This document shows positions 34,326 through 47,114 of a DNA stretch of 64,000 bases, in pieces; within the stretch, counting starts at the first letter, position 1, and every line of letters begins with the position of its first letter. A model generated the notes under the pieces. The model saw only the letters and a list, made by a program, of their open reading frames with translations, was not told where the DNA came from and ran no database searches. Source of the DNA: Eretmocerus hayati (Eukaryota > Arthropoda > Insecta > Hymenoptera > Aphelinidae); contig CM056742.1 in the NCBI GenBank assembly GCA_029851415.1, positions 53,112,954 through 53,176,953 of the forward strand, read 5' to 3'. A program made the position numbers and the translations under genes.

Positions 34326-34871
34326 AAAAGGGATCGTTGTGAGTATCAAAACGCGTGAATTCGAATAACAAGGGAATGACAATTATTTTAAAAATCCTCG
34401 ACCGATGATTTTGATTCTTCCTGGAAAATGATCTGGAGACTAGCCCGAAACATATCCAATTGGTATTTTCCATGATCACGCACCGAAACACTTTTTCACC
34501 GGTCCGACCCGCCGTGTCTGGTACCTCCGACATACCTCCCGAGATTCAGTGGCCTCCTGCACGTTGTAGCTCTGATCCAAATGCATGGAATGGACTTTAC
34601 CGAGTAGTCATTCCGGAGGAAATTTCCTTGGTTTTTCAATGAAATTGGTTTACAGATTCCAAATGGGTATGATTTATCGGCACACCGAAGAAAAATTTTT
34701 CCACGGAATATTTGGGGCGAATGAACGGGGTATTTGTACTTTGCACGAGAAGAGAAATAATTCACAAGAGAAGAATGTAATGCACGGGAGGAAAAATAGC
34801 TAACGGGATTAGAAGGTATGTAAACGAGAAAATGATATAACGAGCAGGAAATAAACTTATCTTGCCCCGAA
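34326..34871 (-). mobile_element. Foldback-family copy F4, right part
   Basis: Resumes the element interrupted at 28749. On the minus strand it matches F3 19720-20090 (GGCGGGTCGGA.CGGTGAAAAAGTG, GGTGCGTGATCATG, CCAATTGGATATGTTT.). F3 keeps the uninterrupted site near 20081 (GATCCTTCTT). Confidence 0.7.
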
Positions 34872-35753
34872 TTCGAATTCCTCGACGTATGAAGAATTAT
34901 CATTGAGGAACAAAGATGTGGGTCCGGAACATTCCATTTGGGGGAACATGATTCTCTCGTGTATTCTTTGACGTAGAGACCGATTCCGTTGCCAGATTTG
35001 ACCCTACACGTCAGGATTTTTTTCAATTCGCAAATCACTGATTTTCAAAAAACAGTGATTTTACCGTTTTCTGCTAATTTTGTAAACTGATGCCTCTGGT
35101 GGCGGATCCTAGTTATGAGCTAAAAGCTTACCGAAACTATGTTTCCTTACGTATCTTGGCCTGATAAACACGATGGCAGTGGTTTCAGAGGGCTAGGATG
35201 CGTCCCAAACAAGTTACAAGCTGAGTTTCGAGTTGCTATTAGTAAAATTTCACTGATTCCGCAATAAATCTTGAAATGCTCACAAAATGGACCAGGGACA
35301 TCTGTTTTGAGCTCACGAGCGTGCATTTTCTCCGTTTTCATGTGTACATTGAAGAAGAATACCAGCGATAGACGTGGGGGCTTGAGCAAGATTGGGAGTC
35401 AACGCTGATCGATTTGGTTTTTACAAGTTTGTATGCCCCGTAATGAGTGGCTCTTACATGAACTTCTTCTGATTATTTGAGTCCTCACTCACATTGCATT
35501 TCCATAATACTGTCGGATCTGGATCGTCAGATACCCATGCTCGTATAGAACAATTGTGAGATGATGCGAGAATCAGATTATCAGATTTGTGTTAGAGTTT
35601 AGGGAATCAACCACTAGAGGGACACCAGTATGTCAGTATCTTCTAACAAGACCATCACAATGAGATCTAGAGATTGGCTCGGACGGAGTCCTCCACCTTG
35701 ATAGTCACAATCTCATTGTTCTGTCCTCACGTGTGGGGCCTTAATCTTAGGAT

Positions 35754-37552
35754 TTGAAGATCGAATCCTTATTCAGCGAGATTCATCCGAAGATACCACG
35801 AATATATAATTGTCGTACCAACCCGAACAAGTTTTGTTACGTGTGCAGTGAGTACATTCCTTGTGATGGTTCCCGTAATATAACGAACACATTACTTACC
35901 GCATACCAAGATTCTTTCGGTCTCAGAGTGGTCGGTCTAGACAAGCCATGGGTTCCCACCGTGATGTGCACAGCCTGCTCTATCAGATTGAGAGCCCCAC
36001 ATCCTCAATGTCTGAACTTCGCAACGCCTGCAATATGGAGAGAACCCACGGAGCATGTCACCGACTGTTACTTTTGTGTTACAAATACAAAAGGGTTGTC
36101 TGCCAAAACGAAACACTTGATAAAATATCCGGGAGAATCATCGGTTACGACGCCCGTTCCAGGGTTGCCACTTCATCTCTCCGCCCCCGCGATGCAAAAT
36201 GTTGTGATGCAAGGCTACGAAGAATCCTCTGAGAGTCCATCATTCGGTTCGGATTTCTCATCCCCAGCCTTTGAGGGGAGTCCAGATCGAAAAGGAACAC
36301 CTCTGCAGCCCAGACTCTTCAATGGAGAACGCCTGAACGACCTCATACGTGATATGGATATTCCCAAGAAAAAAACTGAGTTGATCGCTTCACGTTTGAA
36401 AGAATACAATATGCTTGAACGAGCCGTGCGTATCACTTATTGTCGTGACCGACAGTCAGTATTCTAAGACTATTTTTCGGAAGACGGCGTTAATCTATTT
36501 TGTCATAACATAGACGGTTCGTTTCCAGAACTACGTTATGTATATGAGCCGAATGAGTGGCGGATCTTCATCGATTCGAATAAAACCAGATTGGAAGGCG
36601 TACTCCTGCATAACGGCAATGTAAAGCCATCCATTCCAATATTTTATGGCGTGCAAACCAAATAATGTTATGACAACGTAAAATACTTACTGTTGAAAAT
36701 TGAATATAAGAATCATGTATGGAGCATTTGTGGCGATTTTAAGATTATTGCCATTCTCTCGGAGCTTCAGCTGGGCTATAGAAGATCTATGTGCTTTTTG
36801 TGTGAATAGAACAGTCGTAGTAAGGATGAACATTACGTCAGGAAAATATGCCCAACGAGACAGGGTATGTTACTCGGTGAGAAAAATGTCACTGCTGAAC
36901 CCCTGGTTGATTGTGAGAAAATATTGCTGCCACCACTGCACATAAAACTGGGCTTGGTCAAGAATTTCGTCAAAGCAACGGATCATACGGGTGAAGCATT
37001 TTCTTTCCTGAGGGAGAAATTCCCAAGTTATGCAAAATTGAGGCAAGGACTTTTGATTGGCCCGGATATCAAAAAATTGATGCTTGACCAGAGTTTTGAT
37101 GATAAGCTCCAAGGTATTAAACGGAACACGGGGAATCAGTGAAGGATGTCATCACAAATTTCTCGGGTAATAAGAAATTGGATGACTACGAAGAATTGAT
37201 TGAAATTATGTTAATCAATTTCCGCAAAATGAAAGTGAACATGTCTCTCATGATCCATATGCTGGATTGTCATCTGAATTTTTTCCCCAAAAATCTGAGA
37301 GCTGTGAGTGATGAGCATGGTCAGAGGTTCCACCAGTACATGGCTGAGTTAGAATCGACATACAACTCTGATCGGGGCATTAACATGTTGACTGACTACT
37401 GCTGGTCCGCCATATCTGAGAGCTGTGACGAGCACGAACGGAAATCAACAAGGAAGAGTTTCTGCGTTAAGGACGTCGAAGAGGTCATGGTTTGCACTTA
37501 TGATCAACTGAGATTTATGGAATTCGTAATATACAGTACCCGTCGAAATTAA
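35754..37552 (+). pseudogene. Transposase-like protein of element B, decayed
   Basis: The N terminus has a zinc-ribbon-like cysteine set (CYVCSEYIPC, VMCTACSIRL, CYFCVTN). The core has ICGDFKIIAIL with a candidate catalytic Asp (36735-36737), GYRRSMCFLCE and ILLPPLHIKLGLVKNFVKA, then MSLMIHMLDCHLNFFPKN and DEHGQRFHQYMAELE. Stops occur at TAA 36465-36467, TAA 36663-36665 and TAG 36807-36809, and the phase shifts between about 37110 and 37139. The family is familiar to me as a widespread uncharacterised repeat protein of insects and other invertebrates; I cannot name its superfamily. Confidence 0.7.
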
Positions 37553-38633
37553 TGGAACACGCATACCTTCACTAAAACAGCGATTACTCGGACGCCCTTG
37601 AGTCTACGGCAATTTTACAAAAAGCATTCGAAAGATGAGGGAAGAATTTATCATTTCATGTCTTCCGAAAAGATTTGCAACCCGAAACTCATGTTTTTGA
37701 TTGGCTCCGGAAAAACATTCTTCATTTCAATCAATCATCGATCATTTATCGGGAAATTACGATAGCATTGTTGCGGGATCTTGTAGCTCTTTCCAAGACC
37801 TTCAAAATCGTTTTTTATACATCACTCTACGGTTTTTTGCACCCGAGTTACAAGCGATCAGAAGAGAGCAAATTCACACGTGTTGAGGGTAGCGGAGATA
37901 TAAAAAATGTGTAATCCACGATTTCGACGTAAAGTCTTCCAAAAATCATAAAACATGAATCAGTTATGTTTTAGAACGCACTCGAAACGACCTCAGACCA
38001 GTTTGAAGAAGAAAAAGCTCATACCTCTAATACCTCTAGATCACCAGTACCCTCGACTCGCACCAACTTCTCTTTGCCAGATCACTCGTAACTCGGGTGG
38101 AAAAAACCGTAGAGTCATGTATAAGAAACGATTTTGAAGGTCTTGAAAAGAGCTACACGATCTCACAAGGATTTTTGCGCTATCATAATTTTCCAATGAA
38201 TGGTCGATGATTGACTGAGATGGAAAATTTTTCGTTTCTCGGAGCCAATTAAAACCATAGACATAGAAGTATAGACTGCCGGTCCCGTATCTTCGCCGTT
38301 GACATCGAGGCTCCGCAATGAGAGTGAGAGAGACGCAACATAGGAATCGCATGTTGAAAGCGTGCGCCTTGGAGCATGCCGTCTCGCTCACTCTCACGCA
38401 AAGGCCTATCTCTCGATGACAACGGCGAGTATACGGGACCAGCAGTCTATACTTCTACGTCTATGATTAGAACCATGAACTTTGCGGCAAAAAATATTTC
38501 AAAGGACATGAGTTGATAGATTTTTTTCTCATCTTTTGAATGCTTCTTGAAAAATTGCTGTAGACCCAAGGGCGTCGTGGCAGTCGCTGTTTTAGTGAAG
38601 ATATGCGTGTTTCATTAATTCCGACGGTTACTG
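37534..38633. mobile_element. Tc1/mariner-type MITE (foldback), TA target
   Basis: Inverted arms begin CAGTACCCGTCGAAATTAAT and end with the complement of CAGTAACCGTCGGAATTAAT, with TA directly outside each end (37532-37533 and 38634-38635). Arms extend several hundred bases (TGATTGGCTCCG, CAAGACCTTCAAAATCGTTT). It lies at the 3' end of the element B transposase. Confidence 0.82.
38256..38465. mobile_element. Small MITE nested in the mariner-type MITE
   Basis: A 210 bp element with ~55 bp TIRs: CATAGACATAGAAGTATAGA on the left, the complement of CATAGACGTAGAAGTATAGA on the right. ATTAAAAC (38248-38255) and ATTAGAAC (38466-38473) flank it, an 8 bp target duplication with one mismatch, as in hAT-type elements. 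Confidence 0.75.
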
Positions 38634-39280
38634 TATGTTTCGTGAATAAACATCTGGGGGGAAAAACGTTGAAACATCAAAATAGGCTAATCTCGAAGCC
38701 ACTCATTACAGGGCACAAAAACTTGTAAAAATCAAATCAATCAGCGTTGACACCCAAGCTTGCTCAAGCCTCCACGTCTATCGCTGGTATACTTTCTCCA
38801 ATGTACACATGAAAACGAAGAAAATGCACTCTTGTGAGCTCAAAAGAGATATTTCTGGCCCATTTTGTGAGTATTTTGAAATTTATTGCGAAATCAGTGA
38901 ACTTTTGCTGATAGCAACGCGAAAAATCAGCTTGTCACTCGTTTGGGACGCATCCTGGCTTCTAAATCCACTAGCATTGTGTTGAGCAGGTCCAAATACG
39001 TGAGGAAACATAGTTCCGTTAAGCTTTTGTCTCATAACTAGGATGCGCCACTAGAGGCATCAGTTTACAGAATGAGCAGAAAACGTTAGAATCACTGTTT
39101 TTTGAGAAATCGGTGATTTGCAAATTGAAAAAAATTCTGACGTGTCAGGGGCAAATCTGGCAACGGATTCGGTTTTTACGTCGAGAATTATACAAGAAAA
39201 TCATGTTCCTCCAAATGGGTTATTCCGAACCCAAAATTTTGTTCCTCAGTGATGATTCTTCATACGTCAAGGAATTCGAA

Positions 39281-39843
39281 CAGATCAAAACATTAACTGT
39301 ATTATTAGAGTTTTTTGGCTTTCGATGGTCGAACTCTCTTTTGTTTTTTGCCAAGTGGTACGCGTGCTGACAACGAATCCTTTCGGAAGGTGTCGAATCT
39401 TACGCTTCTGAAACAACGTAGGTGTAAGGTTGTGTTGGTAAAAAAACATCAGTTGGGATATTACGATTCGACACTGTCGGAAAGTATTCGTTGTCGCCAA
39501 GTGTACACCTTGTAGCCTCATCTCGAACAACCACCTCCTCATGATTAATCATCATGCCAACTGAGTGCGCACATTGTCCGGTTTCGTGAGGATCATAATA
39601 TCTCTATGACAAGTACACGTTACATGGTCATATCAGACTTCGATTTTTCACATTTTTGAGCGGCAGGCGCTACAGCTATTGAAATTTTCTCACTCGTTTT
39701 TAACGTGCGATAAATACATTGTCTTGCATTCTGCTGCTCCTTATACTTGCTATTTCGTTGTTACGTATTTGCCTCCAGAGGTAGTTACAATCGGCAGCTA
39801 AGTAGACAAGTATATCGCAGTCAAACGAACTTTGTCCGAATGT
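39281..39843. other. Spacer with small palindrome
   Basis: Inverted arms 39356-39403 and 39461-39507 share GACAACGAAT.CTTTC.G; possibly a MITE relic. No gene recognised. Confidence 0.5.
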
Positions 39844-41177
<1,334 letters not shown>

Positions 41178-42790
41178 CATTGGCGGATGTATAATCGATG
41201 ATGAATGTGTGATGAGCTGGTGAGAATGATATAGAAAAGGAGATATGATGGTGGTCAAGGGGGGGGGGGTGGTATGAAAGATGATGTGATTCAATGAAGG
41301 TAAGATGGGATGGGTAAAGAAGAGGGAAAGGGATGAGATGTTATAGACTAATAGCATTCATGATGAATGTGATGAGGTGGTGGGAATGACGTTGAGGAGG
41401 AGATGAGATGGCGGTGAAGTGAAAAATGATATTGAAAATGATCAGATTGAATGGAGGTGAGATTGGGTGGAGGTGAAGAAAGAGATGAAGAAGATATAGA
41501 CAGGAGATATAGGAAACGAAATGAGATCATATGAAAGGACAGAAAGGAAATATGAAATAGATATGTGATGTGACATGCCATGAAGATGAATTAGGCTGTG
41601 ATGTATGAGATGGATATACGAATGTAATGTAACGAATGAAATAATGATAAGAGGGAAGGGAAATAGAGGAAGAAAAAGTAGGGATGGGAATGAAATGATA
41701 TGAATGGAGAGAACGGTATGAAGTAGAAATAAGATGCAACGTGCGATGAAGATGTAATGAGTTGTGCTTATTAAAATGGATGCATGATTATATTATGGAT
41801 TGAATGATTGCCTCACCCTCCTACTTGGATTTGAATTCGGACACAACCTCTGCACCCGAAGGCGGCTTACCTGTGTACAAGAATTCGCCTCCAAGTAGGC
41901 GATCATTGGCGGATGTATGATGAATGATGAATGTGTGATGAGCTGGTGAGAATGATATTGGAAAGGAGATATGATGGTGGTAAAATGGGGGGGTGGTATG
42001 AAAGATGATGTGATTCAATGAAGGTAAGATGGGATGGGTAAAGAAGAGGGAAAGGGATGAGATGTTATAGACTAATAGCATTCATGATGAATGTGATGAG
42101 GTGGCGGGAATGACGTTGAGGAGGAGATGAGATGGCGGTGTAGTGAAAAATGATCTTGAAAATGATCAGATTGAATGGAGGTGAGATTGGGTGGAGGTGA
42201 AGAAAGAGATGAAGAAGATATAGACAGGAGATATAGGAAAGGAAATGAGATCATATGAAAGGACAGAAAGGAAATATGAAATAGATATTCGATGTGACAT
42301 GCAATGAAGATGAATTAGGCTGTGATGTATGAGATGGATATACGAATGTAATGTAACGAATGAAATAATGATAAGAGGGAAGGGAAATAGAGGAAGAAAA
42401 AGTAGGGATGGAAATGAAATGATATGAATGGAGAGAATGGTATGAAGTAGAAATAAGATGCAACGTGCGATGAAGATGTAATATGTTGTGCTTATGAAAA
42501 TGGATGCATGATTATATTATGGATTGAATGATTGCCTCACCCTCCTACTTGGATTTGAATTCGGACACAACCTCTGCACTCGAAGGCGGCTTACCTGCGT
42601 ACAAGAATTCGCCTCCAAGTAGGCGATCATTGGCGGATGTATGATGAATGATGAATGTGTGATGAGCTGGTGAGAGTGATATAGGAAAGGAGATATGATG
42701 GTGGTAAAGTGGGGGGTGGTATGTAAGATGATGTGATTCAATGAAGGTAAGATGGGATGGGTAAAGAAGAGGATAAGTTGGTGAGATTGA
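41178..42790. repeat. ~725 bp purine-rich tandem repeat, 2.2 units
   Basis: Units begin at about 41178, 41909 and 42628 with CATTGGCGGATGTAT.ATGAATG. Most of each unit is G/A-rich on the plus strand. Each unit ends with a mixed segment holding CCTACTTGGA and its complement TCCAAGTAGG about 60 bp apart. The third unit stops near 42790. Reading frames on the minus strand are low-complexity. Confidence 0.9.
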
Positions 42791-43769
42791 TGTGAATAGT
42801 GGAAAGATATCACTCTCTGCGTTGACAGGGTTGAGACTGTCTTTCTCATCAACTACAATGCAATGTTGATGAGAGAGCCCGCATTATGATATTCAAGATT
42901 GAAATTGTCAATTCGATTATGTAGCAAATACGTCTTTATGTATATTATGATGTCATACCGTAATTAAATTGAAAATGAAATTGCAGATGATTAAATGTTG
43001 AAAAGAGTCAAAATAAAATGATCAATCGTTAAATACTTCTTGGTACACTACATTTTTAGTATAGAATTCAAGTTTATCATATTCTTTCTATTAAGTCACG
43101 TGACGACTGTTGTGGTGTCCGGAGTCACTAGATTGTCCCCAAGATACTAACCTCACCCTGTAAAAATGTCACTAGGCCTGTTTTCACCTAACCTAACCTG
43201 ACCTGTCGTGGTGGAAAATGCCCCTAGACGTGTTTTAGCCCAATTTCATCAGATTCTACCTTAGGGTGAAAAATCCCTAGATTTCGCTCACCTAACCTTA
43301 CCTGACTGAAAAATTGCGCGGAGCGTGGTTACGATTCGTGTTTTCCTCTGAGATTTTCTTAACTTACCTTGCTATAGAGTTCTTTGATTTATAAATTTTT
43401 TGAAAATGATCTATCATAAACTATCGGTAAGGAAGTTGTGCACAACAAAAAAGAAAAACTTGATTTTGCTCATTCAACTCATTAGATATTTTTGGTCCAA
43501 ACTAACCCTGCTTGGGCTTCTGTTGTAGCTATTTTTGAGTCTTCATAGAGACATTTAATATTTTTTCGCGCAGCTCTATCAATCCTTGAAAAGTGAGACT
43601 GAGGCTTTGTAGAATTTATGAAATTTGAACTTCATGTATGAAAATAGTTACAGCGTGCATCTGTAATTAACTATGGTTGCCATTTGAACGAAATTCTTAT
43701 TTTATTCAAAATCAAATATTTGTTTTGAAAAATAATACGATTCGACTATTCAAACTCCCTCCAAAGACT
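42791..43769. other. Unassigned sequence with a hairpin
   Basis: TTTCTCATCAAC (42842) and GTTGATGAGAG (42865) form a hairpin. CCTAACCTAACC near 43178 is a two-unit match to the insect telomere repeat, too short to mean much. No gene seen. Confidence 0.5.
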
Positions 43770-43811
43770 CTTAGGCGCAGCGAGCGTCAGCGAGCGGAGC
43801 AATTCTGCTAG
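43770..43811 (+). mobile_element. Possible Helitron 3' end
   Basis: CAGCGAGCGTCAGCGAGC.. ending GCTAG resembles the 3' end at 58344 (GAGCGAGCGTTAGCGAG.. CTAG). Helitrons end in CTRR. The 5' end was not found. Confidence 0.4.
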
Positions 43812-44177
43812 TATATATATATAGCAAGCTCCGTAAGCGTCAACACGAGTCGAGGGCAGTTTTTTTTTCCTAGTAGTGAGAATAAAATTCTTTCAATTTT
43901 CAACAGCCAAATAGAGGCATCATGAAGTTTAGCAGACATGTATATATAAATACAGATATAGGTATAGCATTCCAATTTTGCCTCAATCAGTTTTCACGCT
44001 AACGTCTGACCGATTTTTCATGATATAGAATATTTTTTACAATAAAATAATGGATATTTGCGGCGTGATTTTCACACGCGTATCATATTAAGAATATATT
44101 CCGAATAGAAATTTCTGAATTCTGGCCCGTCTGAATAAATTTTTTTTCTTTAGTGACATATTAGGTGAATTTGAAAA
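43812..44177. other. Presumed leader of the gypsy element
   Basis: AT-rich sequence upstream of the first gag ATG. I could not recognise an LTR or primer-binding site here. Confidence 0.3.
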
Positions 44178-44604
44178 ATGGCTGGATCTCATTCAAATAG
44201 CCACGTCTTGGATGATTTTATTGATAATATTGATGAAGAAACGTTAGACGAGGCATTAGGTGAACTCTTGCTCTCTCGTTAAGGGACTTTCAAAGCTAGA
44301 GTAGAACGGTTGCGTAGATGCGTTTGTGGTGGATATAACGAGACAGATTTCAATGAATATTTATTGATGGATCTGGCTGAATTAAAAGTCGCGCAAATGG
44401 AGGCATTGCCGAGATTTTTACGCAAGACCACACAGACAGCCCAGGATAGGCGTTCAATCCTCGATGAGTATGAGGAGGACGACATTTTTGCAAACAATAC
44501 AAACGACGAGAATGTGACGAGGCGCAATGATCGAGTGCGGAGAAGCTCATTACCACATGAATTAGCGGATGTGCAAGCGAATGCACAACGGCGATCGGCG
44601 TTAA

Positions 44605-44708
44605 CCCCAAATGAGGCGCGTCCGGAAATTCAAAAATCTAGCGAACCGTCAATAAACCCCAAATGAGGCGCGTCCGGAAATCCAAAAATCTAGCGAACCG
44701 TCAATAAA
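44605..44708 (+). repeat. 52 bp tandem duplication in gag
   Basis: CCCCAAATGAGGCGCGTCCG starts at 44605 and again at 44657. 52 is not a multiple of three, so the duplication breaks the frame. Confidence 0.9.
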
Positions 44709-45256
44709 ATTTATTACATTACGAGATGAGAACGGCAGGTTATATGAGATTCCAATGCAGATCGCGGATAGTTGGAAAAATTCGTCAGACTGCGAAAATG
44801 CTAAAAATCAAATCATCCACGGAAATATTTTAGATCAGACGGTGCGTTTTCAGAATAACGCGAGATTGAGCGCGCCATTACAATCAAATACCCAACGACA
44901 AGCGTAAGAGCCAAGCGCCGAGCCACGCAGCAACACGCACACAACCACAGATTCAGAGAGGCCCAAACGATGTAGTCAAATTTTACGGGAGCAATTACAG
45001 CAAGCGTTATTAGAGGGAGAATATGGCGCGTGCGGGGCTCGAAATAAATCGTATAAGGGTAATGAAACGGGGCAAATTAAGACGATGAGGGAATTTCTTC
45101 TAGTGATAGTGAGAAGAAATTCCTCAGAATCAAGGGGAGAATCCGAGGCCCTCTTTCCCAAGACTCAGCGGTCATTCGCGTGTGAGTTGGGCAGCGGACG
45201 TCAATTAGGCACCGCAGGCAAACAATTCACGATCAACACTCGCAGCGCGTTCAGAT

Positions 45257-45290
<34 letters not shown>

Positions 45291-45857
45291 GGTAGAAATG
45301 ATAGGAATACAGCTGAGACGAGAGATCTCACGCGGACAGTAAAATCATGGAACCTTAGATTCTCAGGCTCAGCAAATCAGAGTTTGGAAGAATTTTTGAT
45401 TTAAGTAGATGAGCATAGAATGGTAACAGGCATGTCCGAGCATGACATCCTACGCGCAGTGGCAGTGCTGTTGGGGGGACCATCGTTAAATTTGTATCGG
45501 TTTCGCGGTAGTAGCTGGCAATCTTGGAAAGATGCAGTCACTTGATTCCGCGCGTATTACCGGGACGAAAAATATTCGGGGCCGTTAGCAGACGAAGCAC
45601 GCGCGCGATTACAAAAAGACGACGAGGCGGTGCATGAATACATCGCAGCAATGCGTTTAATTTTTAACAGAATGTCGGAACCTCCACCTGAATCAAAACA
45701 TGTTGAACGAATTTACTATAATATGAGAAAGGATTTTCACCCTTTGATGTGTCGATATTTGCACGCGGCATTGAGAAATTTTCCAGACAAGCTACCGAGC
45801 TTGGAAAAGCTTTTGATAAGGGCAAAAATCAGGCACTCGCTCAGGGTAATGAGAAAG

Positions 45858-46144
45858 GTTTGAATTTGAATTTGAATTTAATACCAGGTTGATTCTCACA
45901 TCAACAAATACCTGGAATGTACCAGGTACTCATGCAGAAGGTGCTCAGAGCTCCTGTGCGCAGGCTGGATTCCCTATAGTGGAGACGAGAAATCCATCTC
46001 CGCCACTTCTTCTATATTGAGGCGAAGTGTACGAAGGGTAAATTTAATATCTCCACTGGACCTACAGTTCAAGGTGGGTTCCGAGAGTTTCAACCTCACT
46101 GCTACCGCGGCTTCTGATGATGATGAGATGAGATGATGAGAAAG
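45858..46144. mobile_element. Retroposed fragment in gag, 9 bp target duplication
   Basis: ATGAGAAAG stands at 45849-45857 and again at 46136-46144. The insert ends in a GATGATGATGAGATGAGATG tract, as do several arthropod non-LTR elements, and has no coding capacity. Removing it leaves the gag frame open across the junction. It is either a 5'-truncated LINE or a SINE; the family is unknown. Confidence 0.65.
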
Positions 46145-46813
46145 CAAATCCGCAGAAACCTAGAAATTCGAATCAAAATTCAAGAGAGAGTCAAAATTCG
46201 AATCAAGAAAATAAGAAAAAATCTGAATCTGAAAAAGAGACGATAGATTTAGCGACCGTCGAGGTGACAACTATGGCAGACGTCGTGAAATTGATGAATA
46301 TTCAAATTCAAAAATTGAGGGAAGAACTCTTACCGAAGCCGAACGGTCGGAGCGCGAGTCAGAGTAATAACGAGCAATTTCGAATCAAATAAACGTGCAA
46401 GGTCGGGATAGAAGTCAACGTAGAGATCGAGGCGATAGGAGAGGCAATACTAACAACAACGGCAACGGTGGCAAGGGCCAGCAACTGGGTGCTCAAGCGG
46501 AGCCGCCACCTCAAAATTTCCAAAATAATTGTCCTTAGCAAAATTTCCAGACGCGCAAATTTTACGCGAACAACAGTCAAAATCAAGGTCAAAACAATCA
46601 GTATCAAAACCAAAATAGGAATTATAATGGCAATTACAATGATAATTACCAGAATAACTATCAAAGGGGAGGTTATAGAGAAAATCGAGAAGGTGATTAT
46701 TGAGGGGGCTACTCTGGTAGATGTTATGGTGGATATTATAATAATGGGTATTATGATAATTACCAGAGCCAGGGCCAACCACCACCAATCCAATGACAAA
46801 ATGTGCCAATTAA

Positions 46814-47114
46814 CCCGCTCACTGCAGAACAGCTCCCGGGCTCCAGAAGGACATTTCAATGCTTGGAACATTGAGTACTAGTCTCAAAATGGTGAAAAAC
46901 ATGAAAATTAGAAAGTCGAACATTTTTCGATTTTTATTTTTTTTTCCTCGGAAATGAACCTCTCCTGAAGGGTAATTTATTTGCTGATATCATTGTTAGA
47001 CGCTCAGGAACTTTCCTGAATTTTTTCAGATTTTTTCACCGGACCCTTCAAAAGTTATCACAATATATTAGAAATCGCGTCTGTCCAGTATACTGGACAT
47101 CCGCTGTAAGCGGG
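46814..47114. mobile_element. piggyBac-type MITE at TTAA
   Basis: A 301 bp element bounded by TTAA (46810-46813 and 47115-47118). It starts CCCGCTCACTGCAG and ends with the complement of CCCGCTTACAGCGG, matching the TTAA target and CCC-initial ends of piggyBac elements. It contains an 18 nt perfect palindrome at 47082-47099. Exact removal restores one TTAA and leaves gag open to its stop. Confidence 0.78.

Larger units (their letters stand above)
34872..39280 (+). mobile_element. Long-TIR DNA transposon B
   Basis: Inverted ends of about 580 bp, 34872-35452 and 38697-39280, flank a decayed transposase. Examples: CGATAGACGTGGGGGCTTGA (35367) against TCAAGCCTCCACGTCTATCG (38765). The TIRs share GCTAGGATGCGTC and a CCTTACGTAT..GGCC block with element A. 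I could not fix the outermost base or a target duplication. Its 3' half was opened by a MITE at 37534. Confidence 0.78.

Noticed and set aside
41348..42852. Ser/His/Ile-rich minus-strand proteins in the GA-rich repeat
   Set aside because: Translations of pyrimidine-rich tandem DNA; frames begin and end with the repeat units.
43176..43200. Interstitial telomere (TTAGG)n
   Set aside because: Only about two CCTAA units, expected by chance.
46359..46871. 170-codon and 119-codon minus-strand frames opposite gag
   Set aside because: They are complements of the low-complexity Asn/Gln/Tyr-rich gag tail and have no motif of their own.
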